DNA of 64,000 nt. Source: Psettodes erumei. Lineage: Eukaryota > Chordata > Actinopteri > Pleuronectiformes > Psettodidae. The stretch spans positions 3,358,001-3,422,000 of the forward strand of contig JAFBJZ010000831.1 of the NCBI GenBank assembly GCA_016785225.1. Direction: 5' to 3'. The notes below the pieces were generated by a model that was not told where the DNA came from, did not search any database, and saw only the letters and a list, made by a program, of their open reading frames with translations. The stretch's first letter is position 1. Each line of letters starts with the position of its first letter. The position numbers were made by a program, and so were the translations under genes. Below, piece by piece: positions 37,601 to 50,500 of the stretch.

Positions 37601-39914
37601 TGCCCTGTACCAAATATCTTTTTAAGTTTACATGGGCTATATTATATCACTGCTTTTGCTGTGCTGGGTGAAGTCAGTAATGGCTTGATGCTATGTGACC
37701 ACATTAGATGTTAGTAAAGACCTCAGCCAGACCCTGTCTTGGGACCAGTGCTGCTGAAAGATTTTTTCTCTCTGTGGAGGAAACAGCCAGCTCACTGACT
37801 GTGCTCACTCCTGTCAGGATGCATTAACAGGCCTCTCACCAGCTCTGCTGTTACCCTTTTATCTCCCTCTGAAACTATCCAAATTCAAACAAATTAGTAA
37901 TCAGTCTGCAGGAGACTTGCTCAAAGTAACTGGAATGAGAATACATGTTGGCACCAAACCTCCTTCCCTTCCTCTGTCTTTCATACAAACACACATTACG
38001 TGATGTGTGACCTGGTCTCACGGGACCAATGAAGCTGCCTGTGTTTTCGAGTCGAGTTCTGAAAACAGCACAGGGGGTGGAAATCCCATTTAGCCGGTAG
38101 CCCTGTGTGAAGCCACTTTTAGGAATGTGATCCCACTGGCAAAGTGCAGAGGTGGAGCACAAGTGTGACTCTGTATGTGCTGTATGCACGGGGTTGGAGG
38201 CTGGATCCATTTTAGGAGCCAAAATCTCTAATGCTGGAGCCAAAATCCAGCCTGAGGTAAAAATAGAGCCCCTTGTTTTCAAAGGGTTCTTGGTGGGAAT
38301 GAAGGCTTAGTGCAACAAAAGCAGAGGAGCCCCTCTCCTCTGCACTGGCAAAAAGAGAGTCCTCACTGGCCTTGCAACCAGATCACAGTTTACCTAATAT
38401 TTTAACAGATTCTCGGTGGATGCAGGGGAGCCAACTACCTCACTCCAAGCACATCCTTCTAATAGGCAAGCCTAAATATTATCATTATTTATAGTAGTAA
38501 AGTCAGACTGATAGAGTTTTCACACATATGTCCTATTTATAGAACATACGCCAAGACTGAGAATGACCACACTGAGGCACGGTGGAGCATTATCCTCAGA
38601 AACAGCATCAACTTCTCTCTCTCTGTGAACTGTGAACTCTGTGAGCTGTGAACTGCCTGAGCAACTGACTGAATGAAAGAGTGGCTCACTCAGTGGACAT
38701 GATGTGCCAACTTGCTCAAATAAGATTTGTGACAAAATACTATCATTATCATTATCACTATCATTATTACTAGCCTACACAATATCGGCTCCTACCATAT
38801 CACTGATTTTTCACAGTGGGCCATACAATAATACCGGAGGCAGCTACATGCAACCCCCCCCAACAGTATTCACTCAGCCTTTAATTCTGTTTTGGTCTAC
38901 TCCAACTCCTGACTACCTGGCCTCTTTATCTGCTAAATGCTAAATGCTCCACTGTGCTTTAAACTGTCTGTCAAACGACTGTGACTTTATCAGACCTTTT
39001 AGTTTTTGCTGAAATCAGTTGCCTGCTGTGGCTGGACACGAAGTTGATAAGAGCAGCGAGTGTGAGCCAAAGCAGTGAAGTTAGCGACAGTGAGCCACAA
39101 GGCATCTGCTGAAAGATTTTCAAATGCTTTGCACATAGGAGAAGGTAACTGCAGAGCAGCATGATAATTACCTGTGGGTAAGTCACTACAAACATTTCAC
39201 CTGCAATGTTGTAACTGACTACAAATATGAAAATGTGTTTCTGTTGTTTATTCTTTTTGATTTCACTGTCTTTTATTTAGAGTTGATACACAGCCAATTT
39301 AAATGAACAAACAAACTGAGACAAGTGCGGCCGCATTGTGAAATCAAGGAGACCGAAAAACAAGAACACTGATAGATTATAGAGACAACAGCATAGTTTT
39401 TGGTCTTATTCATAAAATATGGTTGGTGCAAATTTTTTTTTATCTGAGTTTGAGTTATAAACATTTGATGAAGCTGAATAATCTGGTGTATTTCCCATCA
39501 ATACTTTGTTAAGACTTTGGTATGGAACCAAACATGCGTGCGTAACAATGTGCTGATTTTAAGTGTTTGACAGATGCACAGATTTTGCACTTGAGTTAGT
39601 TAGTTAGTTGTGCATTTTTAGATACTGCAGGGCAAAATGAAGAACCATGTGAGGCTTTGCAATGCTGAGATATTACAGAAATCAAATATGCCAGTGAGTT
39701 TTAAACAAGTGCTTTCAACTGTGCTCTGCTGCCAGTAACCAGTTAACAATAAAATACAAAAGTCAATACACAATCAAATAAATTTCAGACTGAATTAACC
39801 ATGAAACCATCTATATTCAGCAGTAATTTAACTCATAATATCTGTATCCATTATATCTGACTGGAACAAAAAATCAAATCACATGATCAATAATCAATGA
39901 CACTCACCTTTCAT
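28659..39914 (-). CDS. slc6a13: Sodium- and chloride-dependent GABA transporter 2-like (SLC6 family)
   Basis: This is a 12-TM Na+/Cl--coupled plasma-membrane transporter that takes up GABA (and taurine/beta-alanine in GAT2-type members). Exons: 39908-39914, 36857-37066, 36230-36364, 34853-34993, 34393-34474, 33963-34095, 33657-33791, 31998-32101, 31702-31826, 31475-31587, 31129-31266, 30448-30550, 29928-30028, 29476-29646, 28659-28823. All phases join, giving 620 residues (human GAT2 602). Visible hallmarks are the TM1 sodium-site motif GNVWRFPYLCYKNGGG, TM2 FFLETALGQYTSEGG, and TM3 NVYYIIVLAW with the GAT Tyr. The second extracellular loop has the CNNTWNTDSC cysteine pair and NxS/T sites (NNT, NSS, NAT). 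FTATFPYAMLVILLIRGVTL and IKYCWLFF match GAT2 better than GAT1, and the protein ends ESHC as human GAT2 does. SLC6A12/BGT1-like or a fish-specific slc6a13 paralogue are alternatives. The family is certain; the exact symbol is fairly sure. Confidence 0.88.
32102..33656. other. slc6a13 intron 7, nothing recognised
   Basis: A 1.55-kb intron between exon 7 (ending LTDPQ) and exon 8 (starting VWMDAGTQ). Open frames inside are short and match no family that I recognise. Confidence 0.55.
37067..39907. other. slc6a13 intron 1, nothing else recognised
   Basis: A 2.8-kb intron between the 7-nt coding exon 1 and exon 2. No conserved exon, RNA gene or mobile element was recognised; there are only short TCA/ATT-rich tracts around 38740-38770. 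Confidence 0.55.
39908..39914 (-). other. slc6a13: slc6a13 first coding exon, only 7 coding nt
   Basis: On the minus strand ATGAAAG is followed by a GTGAGTG donor. It splices in phase 1 to 37066, giving MKGRTGELEKMSKVEP. A second in-frame ATG in exon 2 (MSKVEP) could serve as an alternative start. The perfect donor and the phase match favour the upstream ATG. Confidence 0.65.
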
Positions 39915-39987
39915 AATGTTGTACAGTGACAGGTTCTAGAAGGTAGAGTGACACCAAATTCAGGCCTGCTGCCGGTTCAGGTTTCAG

Positions 39988-39994
39988 TATATAA
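39988..39994 (-). promoter_or_regulatory. slc6a13: Candidate TATA box of slc6a13
   Basis: On the minus strand a TTATATA element lies about 75 nt upstream of the ATG. This would place initiation around 39960 and give a short leader. Inferred from position and motif only. Confidence 0.35.
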
Positions 39995-42434
39995 CACACG
40001 GAGGGGCGGAGATCTGAGAATCTGAAAACTTTGGTGCAGCCCGCAGTGAGATTTTCCCTCTAGCTTTGCCTCTTTCTGAAGCCCCCCTTCATGCAATTCC
40101 ATTCAGACACCCCCACACACAAACACACACACTCGCTCACCACAGCACACTAGAGGTCTGTGCTGTCTCAGTGTGGTGGGCCGATTGCGTAACCTTTTGA
40201 CACACACATTCTCCCAGGGCCTTTCTGTCCAGAGAACAACCAGAAAGTGTGGGGAGGGGGGAGAGGCTGGTCAGACTTGTATTTAGGTGCAGAATATGTG
40301 GAGCATGAACACATGTTTGCATATGTGCAATGATCCGCACATATGGTTGCTTTGAAAAAGATTTAAAGATACACAAAAATGCATCAATAACAAACCCCAT
40401 AAGCTTTAAAAAACTTGTGCATGACATTCACAATAAGAGTCTCCTATACAGTATATCAGTGTTTTTATTGACTGCATCATGAAGTTCCTACTCCCAATAC
40501 TTTCTTAATTCAGCCCCTGGAAAAGAGCTTTTATTCCCTCAACCAGATTTCCTCCTCATAGACCCAGTAGCTCATTCAGAACATTTTCCCACCACAGGGG
40601 TCCAGAGTGGCGTAGTTCAAGGCATTTGTTAGAAGGTCACAATCCAAAGGGTCTTTATGGAGGTGGGGGGGTTCATGTGTTTTTGCTTTTTTTGTCCGAA
40701 AATCTTTCAGGGTGAGGTCTTCTTTTACAATCCCCCCACCCTCATTGGTTTTGTACCAGTTTTGACTTTTAATGTATGAACAAAACAACCTGTTTACTCT
40801 TCTCTGACTGAGTCTGAATCTCCCTGCAGTTTTCAGCATGAATTTAGCTCCTGTGATGTTGCAACCAATCACTTGCAGGTTTTAACTGTATTTAATTGCA
40901 TGACCTCATAGCTGCTAATCACAAACAATCCTTATTCCCCAAGAGTCAAATGTCCAAAACATATTAAATCATAAAACACATAAAACATTTTTTTTCCATA
41001 ATTCAGTATTTGTATGGATTAAATAACTGGAAAACAACATGTTAGTCATTCTTTTCCTTTAAGGACATTGCATAAATGAAAAGTTTGGAAGTTTTGGCAA
41101 GCAGGTTAAGACAAGCAAAAAACTCTCGTAAATATCCACGGGCAAAAAACAAGACAGAAGGAGAGAAAACAACAGAAGGGAGCTCATTAACCAATTGTGT
41201 TTCTTCATTCCCTTGTGAGCTTCCTGCTGCTTTCTAACTGTACGGCTACAGGTCACTGCTCAGATTGTTGCCTGTTTGCTCTGAAGGGCCCATCCTGTCT
41301 CCTCAGATCATGCTCCAATGTGCTGGTCAAATTAGTAGCATGAAAGCATCTAGTTTAAGGTCTCCTGACATAGGAAGTTAAAATTTAGTCTGCAGGAGTT
41401 CAAACATTACACCAGGTCACTCAGTGCAGGAGATTTGCATACACAAAATGACCAACTTGGCGAACTTGTGGTCAATGGAAGAAAAGTACATAGGATTTAT
41501 TAATTGGACCACAGGTTTGGAAAATCAAACTTCATACCTCAGGTCATGCAGCATTTGGTTGCACATACCCATTACTGCAAGGAGCTGTTGACCAGCTCAA
41601 TGGTTTAGCTCACATTTTAGGTTTCTCTGAAACCTTAACCTTAACCTTAACTGTCGCAAATTCAAATATTAACTCAAATGTTTTTCAGTATTGACTCGTC
41701 AAGTAAGGATATATGTTTTATAATGTAGTTTCTTACATAACTGTGTCTGCTTTAAACACTTCTTAACAAACATCCTCACATTTGTAAAATGCTGCTGACT
41801 GCTCCATATATGGCTTTAGTGGTGGAAAGCCTTTGCCTTTGACATGCAGCCAAAGGAGAAAACAGGCTATAATGGGTAAAAGTGGGTAATAGGTGTGTAC
41901 ACAAAGATTACACAGTATATGTCAACACTGTGGTAGATCTGACCAGGCTCATGTAACCTCTCTGACCAAACAAGACAGAGAGCTAACCATGGAATTCATA
42001 TCAAAGTTTGACAGACAGTTTTCAGCTGTTATCACTCCAGGAGAGGTCATGTTACAGCCTCAGCTATATACAACAAGAATAAATTATAATATAATTAGTT
42101 ATGCACAAGAAGGTTCAGCTCAAACATTAAACGTTTAAAATCTGCTGTTGTCATGTATATTATGTAACTCTTGCCACAGCTTGACATTCAAACGTCTCCT
42201 TCTCTTCTCGTAAAGGCTGAAAACATTTTCTCATGTGATGTTACTGCTGGAGTCCAGGAAATGCTAATGAACAAAATTATCCACTTCAAAACAACTGTAA
42301 TGAAGCCATAAAATGCAGAGTAATTATTTTTAAATAATGAAATTGTACTTTTTTTTCCTTCAGTCTTCTAGGTCATTGAGGGAGTTTCTGTTTGTCCTTG
42401 ACAGATTTTTAATTTTTTTAGCAGTTCTCTTCAT

Positions 42435-42490
<56 letters not shown>

Positions 42491-42777
42491 CAGTATTTTC
42501 AGGAAAATAATGAATATATACAGATCTGGATGGCTCACCAAATCCACATGTATTGCTCCTCATACGTATGATGTATTGTGCCACATTCAATTCAAATGGT
42601 ATTATTTTTGAATGAAACTTTATTTATAGCCACAGTGGCATTGGTTCATTGCCAATCAGTTGAAACTTATAATGAACTTCTTTTCAGTATTACAGAAGCT
42701 TCATGTGAGACTCATATTAAACATGCAACAGTTTGCCACTTCACGTCAGAGCTAGTTATTATGCATGAAAGGTTTCT
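39995..42777. other. Intergenic spacer between slc6a13 and akr1d1
   Basis: Nearly 2.8 kb with no gene I can support. It holds upstream sequence of slc6a13, an AT microsatellite at 42440-42488 and the probable akr1d1 3'-UTR on the right. Confidence 0.55.
42440..42488. repeat. AT microsatellite
   Basis: Uninterrupted (AT)n of about 24 units downstream of akr1d1. Confidence 0.95.
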
Positions 42778-42783
42778 TTTATT
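42778..42783 (-). terminator. akr1d1: Candidate polyadenylation signal of akr1d1
   Basis: AATAAA on the minus strand about 155 nt after the stop codon. A second copy lies at 42619-42624, so alternative 3' ends are possible. Confidence 0.45.
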
Positions 42784-42935
42784 TATCTAACTGTGTACTT
42801 ATGTCTTGCGTGTCTAGTGTTTTAAGGCTCCAGTGTTTAGTGTGAAAATGTCTGAAAACCATCAACAGTGAAAAAAGGTGTTGAGTAAAAGGTCATGTTT
42901 TGTTCTAATTATTTGTTTGAAAAGCTTGAAAAATC

Positions 42936-45900
42936 CTAATATTCATCATGAAATGGGTACTCTGGATGGTCGCTCCACCTGTGTCAAAACAAAACATGCT
43001 ATTATTCCTAAACATGACATGAAAGCTTATTTTTCTTTCATTGCATTACAGCAGATAACACTGATAAGCAATACAACACATTATATTTAGATACTGTATC
43101 AGGTGTCGTCTTAGGTTCACTTCAACTTTCCCATATTTTTTTCAAATTAAAGCTTATACTCACATCAGCAGCTCCACAAATCGAATATTTTTGTTCAGTG
43201 CTTCAATGGCTTTCATTTCTTCTTCAGTGAGTGAAAAATCAAATATCTGTATCAAAATATGACACCAATTTATTAAAATGATATATTCATGAATAAAACT
43301 ACCCCTTGTAATGTACTTAACTGTCCATAATAAACACTACTCATCCTGGTATGAAAAAAGTGTAAACCTGCCTGGAAGTTGTGTTTGATCCTCTCAGGAC
43401 TGAAGCTCTTGGGGATCACTACAACTCCTCTTTGGATGTTGAAGCGTAACGCCACTTGGGCACTACTCTTGTTGTACTTCTTCCCAATGGATACAAGCAG
43501 CTCATCCTCCAGCAGGGGAGGACATTTCACGTTCACCCTGAACCAGAGATGGAAGAAAATACTAATGATGCCGGGAGAGAGACTTTTACCTGAGTTTTTG
43601 TGTTTACCATCTCTCATGTAGAGGTTTTGTAACAGTAATAATGATGCTGTGTCACATTTGACTGATAAGTTGCACAAGTATTGCTTCCTTTTCATATACT
43701 AGTTTAGGACATAGCCAATTATCCCCACTGCAAATATTTGTAGGCTCATTCACTGTTGTGTTATCTCAGGATTTTGTTTGTCCATTCAGATGTTAAATTT
43801 TGTTACTGAACAGTAATTCGTCATCTTTCAGCCTAATACATTTTGTGCAGTTTCAGAGGTTTTTCTTATTTACCTTTCCATCAATTCAATCCCCATAGAA
43901 ACAAAGCATAAAATCAGCTGTCAGCAACTCATTTAAAAAAAATCATCCTTGCAATGGAGAGTGCATATTTTCTAAAACCTACATACCAGGATGCATCTCT
44001 GGAGGAGCCGATTGGACAGTAACCAACAATCACAATGTCATTCTGACGACAGTACTCCAGAAGCTTGGGTTGTGTGAAATATGGGTGGCACTCAACCTGC
44101 AGGTGAGTAAGAAGAAAGCATGTCATGTAAGAGATGATCTTAGATAGGTATCAAAGTCTGACATGTTTTATAAGCATATTAAACATTTCATATAAGGAGA
44201 CCAAAGGATACAATGTGTGTGCTATACTGCTCCATCTACTGAATCTTGTTGTAATTCTCTAATGTTAGCAATTACCCAAGAAAACTAAACAAGTAACAGA
44301 CTGAACCAACTGAGGACAGATAAAGTTTGAAATGCTTCCAATCATTTCACCAAGTAGTACCAAGTAATACCTTTTAGTGGAACTTTAAGTAGGTTCCATA
44401 TTTATTCACAAGCTGTTGAGCAAATTTCTATTAATATTTGCTGAATGTAAAGCTTGTATATTGTACTACATGCACTATGCCACGTGTCAATGGTTTTGTA
44501 AGGGGGGGTGTCACCTGGTTGGATACAGGTTTGTGTTTGAGGCCAGGTTTATTCAGCAGCAGCTCCAGCTGCCTGCGGTTGAAGTTGGAGACTCCCAGAG
44601 ACTTAACAAGTCCTGCGTCTTTGCAAGCCTCTAAAGCCTGTTGAGAACAAAAGATTTATATCCCCTCAAAGACTGATAGTGATTATCTTTACAGACTTGC
44701 TGAGACAGTGGAGAGAAAAAAAGTACAAAACATAAAACACAGTGAGAAGGAAAAAACAGAACACAGCTTGGCTGTTTATGACACTGTCCCTGACAGAATC
44801 TGATGCTGCAGCAGCACAGAATGTTCTGGCATCAAGATTCAAGTGTGAATGGTTTCACATTATTCGTTATTTTATTGTTATTATTGTCAGAAGACATTCA
44901 AGGCATACAGTACATTACAGGCACCACTAAAATGCATAGGAATAAAAACTGCAGATACTTCAAGAAGGACTGACAAATTACAGATAGCATGCCTGTATGA
45001 AATTACTCTTGACTTTATCAGACAGAGTACTACCAGAACATACTACATAAATTTAATGCCATCCAATACAGGATCCATGCAAATAATCATATTGTTATGT
45101 CATTAAAAATGGCAATGAGCTAAGTCATCAAATATCATCCGCAGTGAACTCAGTAGAACTCACCTCCCATGTTGCACAGAGGTCTGTGTGATGGTAGATG
45201 TATTTTCCATCCTGGTCTTTTGGATAGAACTCTTTTCCAGGCTAAAATGTAAAAACAACTTAATACTTTGCATTAACTCTTGTTATTTAAAGATACACTA
45301 CCCAAGAGACATGTTGACATGATGTGCTCATGGTGATGCTAAAATATTGCGCAAAGTGACAGTGTGGAGGTGCAGCCGGTTTCAAATTTATTACCTTGGT
45401 TCATTTTACAGCTCACACAAAACAACCTCTTGGTCAGTATCTTTAAGTTTTTAGTGTATTTTTTAAAAACTATACTATAGATGAGCATTCAGATGTGTTA
45501 TGAAGTTTATGCTGACATCCTTTCTAATTCTATGCTTCATTTGATTTCAAATAGTTTTCAGTCAGCAGTATGTTTGTATTTGAAACCATTCTGTTTGACA
45601 AAGGAAATCTATTTGAGGATTATTTAACTAAATGCTTACACTGTGTGTGTTTGTGTGTAAGGGCAATGTTCAGACTCCACGTGCCTGGCTGATCAGTTAT
45701 TGCCATCTACAGTGTGTGTGTGTGTGTGTGCTACATAGAAACCTTAAAGGCCATAGGAAGCTCAACAATGTAGAGATCCACATAGTCTAGTTTTAAGGCT
45801 TTCAGTGTCCTCTCCAAAGTCGGTCTCACCAACTCTGGTGGATGAAAGGTATTCCAGAGCTGAGGAAGATAATGCAGAAGTTGAAGTGAAGCACAGCACA

Positions 45901-46553
45901 CAATTTTGCCTTTAGGAAAATGCACACAGATGAGTATACGAATATCCACCTCAAAGGCCTTAAAATTATTAATTAGTCTATATATCTATATTCTAAGCCT
46001 CTTCATATGAAATGTAGACAAACAAGACACCTGACGAATGTCAACATTTGTCACCTTTCCACAGTAAAAGATGTCCTGTCTTCTAACGGTTCCGTCAGCG
46101 ACCTTCTCTCTAATGGCTTGACCCACTTCATGCTCATTGAAATACACCAGTGCCCCATCAAAGTGCCTGTAACCAACATCTATGGCCAGCTTGACACAGT
46201 CACGTGCTGTGCCATTGGGTGTCTATAGGAAAACAGAAAATGTAAATACTATCTGACTTGTTTTGGATTGATACATGCTGTAGTAGTAAAAATGTGCATT
46301 GCTGTTCAGTAACATGTAAAACTTCCGTTAATGGTTATGCAATCATAACAAGAAGTACACCATGACCACTCCTACATTATGTTGAGTCCTCTTGGCTTAG
46401 AAGTCAATAACAGTGTAAGCTCATGTTTATATCTAAGACATTTTACCGTATCCTTCTCACCGTTTGAGGGTCCCCATAGGTGCCCAGTCCCAGCAGTGGA
46501 ATAGAGTTTCCATCACTGAGTGGGATACTGTGGCTCTCTGCAGTCAGATTCAT
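42936..46553 (-). CDS. akr1d1: Aldo-keto reductase 1D1, delta4-3-oxosteroid 5-beta-reductase
   Basis: This cytosolic NADPH-dependent enzyme reduces the C4-C5 double bond of 3-oxo-delta4 steroids to the 5-beta form, in bile-acid synthesis and steroid-hormone clearance. Exons: 46461-46553, 46055-46222, 45743-45859, 45164-45241, 44515-44637, 43987-44096, 43372-43537, 43164-43246, 42936-42978. They join in frame to 326 residues, the same length as human AKR1D1. The catalytic set is complete at the human positions: D53, Y58, K87 and E120. Glu replaces the usual AKR His at that last position and is the signature of 5-beta-reductases, which separates this gene from AKR1B/AKR1C. Cofactor-site text VVIPKSFSPERIKHNFQ and the tail WSDHPEYPFHDEY are conserved. 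Intron 7 has a GC donor (see findings). The gene lies head to head with trim24, as its human counterpart adjoins TRIM24. Identification is very secure. Confidence 0.95.
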
Positions 46554-47591
46554 GTGTACATGCACATGTGAGGAGCTGTTCTCTGTAGCCTGCTTAATAG
46601 GTAATGTATTGCATGGCCATGAACGTTGAACTCTGATGCTTTAACTTCCTTGCACTGATGTTAGTGACCAGCTTCAAAAATGAGTCCCGCCTGTGATCAC
46701 ATTAAAGTGATGCACACATTATTGCGTCAATACATATATTATTTTTCAACTGGCTATCTTGCATAACAAGGGAATATTTTGCTGATGCTTGCTGTTAGAC
46801 TTGAGTAAAATTTTAAATTGCACTATATGCACTAGACTACAGTATAGCTGTGGCATTGCAACTTTTACTTCAAGTAGAAGTTCAGAATACGTTTTGCACC
46901 GTTGATTTGTGGTACAAGGGATAATAGGACCGCGGTTGGTGCTCAGGCCCTATAATTGTAAGCACTAGCAAATTAATGTAAGGTATAATTTTTTAAAACA
47001 AAAGTAAACAAAGTCAATGATACATATGGATGTAAGGATTCGTGAAGTGTTATTGCACGGAATCACACCCTGTCAGTTACAGTGTTGTGCAATGTGCAAC
47101 GTTGCAGTGCCATAGAGAGTAACGTTACTAGAGGAGTTACGCATTGCAAACTCAGTATACGGCCAACGTGATAAACTGGTGCACGACAGTAACTTTGAGA
47201 GTAACAAACAAGCCTTTGCTCACTATTTATTGCCCACAGTCACTCAGCCAGCGACTCTCCTATCAGAGCGTCACTGTGTTGACCCCACCCCACTCTCTCG
47301 TGCCGCAACGAGCGCGTGCAGTGCAATTTGAGAACATCCGCGGCGCGCGAACGTACGATAACGTCACGCGGAGGTATTGTGTTTTACCTTTTGTGCCACG
47401 GGTTGGTCCCTTCAGTCGATATATGTTTACGACGGTGTGAATTACTGGCATATCAAATCAGGGTTGTGTTGGAAAACGCGGAGCTGGCTGAGAGTGAAGA
47501 GGGTGAGGTGTGAGAAGATGCTCTTTTCGCGGAGGGTAGGAGGGAAGCGAGCCCGGTCCGCTCACCTGTGTGGGAGATCCAGCCCTTAAGG
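46554..47591. promoter_or_regulatory. Divergent akr1d1/trim24 intergenic promoter region
   Basis: About 1 kb separates the two start codons, which face away from each other. The trim24-proximal part (about 47270-47590) is G+C and CpG rich (cgcggcgcgcgaacg) and contains acgtcacg, a CRE-like half site. The akr1d1-proximal part is AT rich. This suggests a CpG-type promoter for trim24 and a separate, possibly tissue-specific one for akr1d1. No TATA box is clear on either side. Confidence 0.5.
47518..47589 (+). other. Upstream ORF in the trim24 leader
   Basis: An ATG at 47518 opens a 23-codon frame that ends at TAA 47587-47589, leaving only GG before the trim24 ATG at 47592. The peptide is basic (MLFSRRVGGKRARS...). 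It is relevant only if transcription starts upstream of 47518, which the sequence alone cannot show. Confidence 0.45.
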
Positions 47592-50500
47592 ATGCAAGTG
47601 CAGCTGATGGATGGAGGAGCAAACAAGCGGGGGTCGGTTAATGCTCCCGTCATCGTCGTTGAGAATGAGGCTGAGAGCATGCCTGTGCAAGAGGAAAAGT
47701 CAGGTGCGACCGGCCTAAATTACCTGGACTCTTGCCCGTTTTGCCATCTGAACTTTCACAGCCGGGAGCCTAAACTTCTGCCGTGTCTGCACTCCTTCTG
47801 CAAGAAATGTTTGCCTTCGCCCTCCAGGAATTTGGCCACGACAGAGACGCCAAACTCCCAGGTTGACAGCGCGACCAGACCACGTGAGTCTCTTTGTTTA
47901 CAAACACATGAATATTTAAGGGCATCGCCTCTAACCAAGGCAAGGAAGTGAAAGAAAAGATTCGCCTCTGCAGAAGCTACTGTGTTTAAGGGCATAGATT
48001 TGACTGCGTATAGACTGCCTTTTCACTAAATATCTGGTTTCAGTTTATCCCCAAATCACACAATGAACATCCAGTTACACTTATTCAGACCAACGTGTTT
48101 GTTCCTGTTGGGTTCCAGTGAATGTGATCCGCTGTCCGGTGTGCAGGCAGGAGTGCATGGAGGTGGATGTGGTGGAAAACATCTTTGTGAAGGACTCGGC
48201 TGAGGCTCCCAGCAGCACAGTGGAGAAGACAGTCCAGGTTAGTGATGCATTACCATATGGGGGCAGCCTTGTTGCTAGTTGTAACAGTCCTACAAGATGA
48301 GGAAGCTTGTTCCCTGACTTTTTGAACCGAGGAAATCTAGACTGCAGCCGTGTGCCCTCCCTGTGCATATTGCATACAACAAAGGTGTTCGTGCTTAATA
48401 GGAGTAGGAGATCATTTTTATACTCTGATGTCATTCTTGCCGATAAGCTCTAATATAATTTGCTTGCTCTAAAAAGAGGTACAGATTGTTTCAGATCGGC
48501 TCTGATGCTTGTCTCATCAACCTGCAGCTCTGCATGACCTGCGATGACAACACCGAAGCTGCCGGGTTTTGCGTGGACTGTGTTGAGTACCTCTGTGCCA
48601 CGTGCGTTGAGGCCCATCAAAGGGTCAAATTCACCAAAGACCACACAATCAGACAGAAGACAGAAGTATCCCAAGGTATTTTAACCAGTGTCCTTATCTT
48701 AGCCTTTTTTGTCTGTGAAATGCCTGGTGTTTCCATGACAAAAGCAAGAGCTATTATGGGACTAGTGCTGCAGATGTCATACTTTGCTTTGGGTTTAGTG
48801 TAGATTGTTTTTAGTTCAGTGTTACAGATTTAATGAATTCAGTTTCTGTTCCTCTGTTCTTCTGTCCTGTTTCAGTTCTTATATTCTCTAAACGTACAAG
48901 GAATTCCCTGACAATACAAATGTGTACATTACATCTTGGAATGCTTGCACTAAGTCGTCTGGATGCCATTTCCAAAAACGTTGGGTTACTGATCCAAATG
49001 CTGAACCTTTTGTTGTTTTCCAGAGGTCCACGGTGTGTCGACTCAGAGGCCGATGTTCTGTGACGTCCACAAACAGGAGCCGCTGAAGCTGTTCTGTGAG
49101 ACCTGTGACCAGCTCACTTGTCGTGACTGCCAACTAGTAAAGCATAAGGACCACAAGTACAGTCGCGCTTTACAGTATTTCAGTTATAATGTTTATTTAC
49201 AGCTTCATAAACCTGTGTAGAAATTTCAATGGTTTATTTTGACATTGTAAGTATACACGGCAGTTAGAAGTTTTTATCCCATTTGCGTAGAGAAAGGAAT
49301 TAATTAATTAATGTTAGCTGAGCAAGATTATGTAATTAACGTTTACTTTTATACTGTATCCACTGACTTATTTTTGTTTTTGGATTAGTTACCAGTTCCT
49401 CGAAGATGCTTACAAAAACCACAAACAGCACATGGAGAGTATGACCCATCAGCTGCAGGAGAAAAAAAAAATGATTGAAGAGGTGTCAAACTCCATAAAC
49501 AAGGGGTATGTATTTCCAAATACCCGCAAGATTAAAGATATCAGAAATGCAAAATGTATACATAAATTGGAGACACTGAAAGAGCTTGAAAGAGACTTTT
49601 TTGGTCTTTAGTATGACCTCCAAATCTCAGGAACAAGAACAACTGGTAAATTATTCATCTCCAGCAATAATGTGATGTCTCCAAAATGTGTTCTGAAATA
49701 TGCACTGCACGTAATTTGTTAAATCTGAATATGTATTGACAGTTGCAGGGCATGTTTTTCAGACTTCTTCAGGTGGATCAGAATCGTACCTCAGTTCATA
49801 ATGAAATAAAGAAGTCCATCTGCAGTCTGATTCTTGAGATAAACAAGAAGGGCAAGATGCTTGTTAATCAACTTGAGGTATGACCAAAGCTTTTCAATAT
49901 ATTACAAATACAACAATGCTATTTATTCGTTTCACCACATGATGGGGACCTGTAGCTTGCTGCGGTGCTGTTTCCAGGAGAACATTTCTTGCTTGCGAGC
50001 TCAGTGGACTGTCTTACCCTGAGGCCCAGAGCACATCCCCTCAAGCTGTTTGAACACTGCAGATATTCATTTATTCATGTTTTCCAGGCTGTAACAAAGG
50101 ATCATGAGAGCGTCTTGCGAAAACAACAGGAGGACATTGGCTATCTATCCAGACACCTGGATCATGTCATCAACTTCACCAAGTGGGCCACAGCCAAGAA
50201 TGGGGGCACGGCCCTTTTGTACTGTAAACGTCTGGTGAGGCCTGCCTGACCATTTATCCACTCAATAGAGTCTCATCACCGTCTTGTTTTCCCAACTCTG
50301 CACAGCTCTGAGAGCCTGTGCTATCTTGCACGTGATGAAGTGGGAACATATGCCTTTTGTAAGACACAAGTGTCCTCCTCTCAAAATTATTAATAACATC
50401 CCTTCTGTTGCAGATTCTGTTTCAGATTGGAAACCTCCTGCGGGCGAAATGCAGTACCTCATTTATACCACAGAGCACTGTGCGCTTTCAGTGTCGATCC

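Noticed and set aside
41631..41651. Tandem aaccttaaccttaacctt resembling a telomeric repeat
   Set aside because: The unit is CCTTAA, not the vertebrate CCCTAA/TTAGGG, and there are only about three copies.
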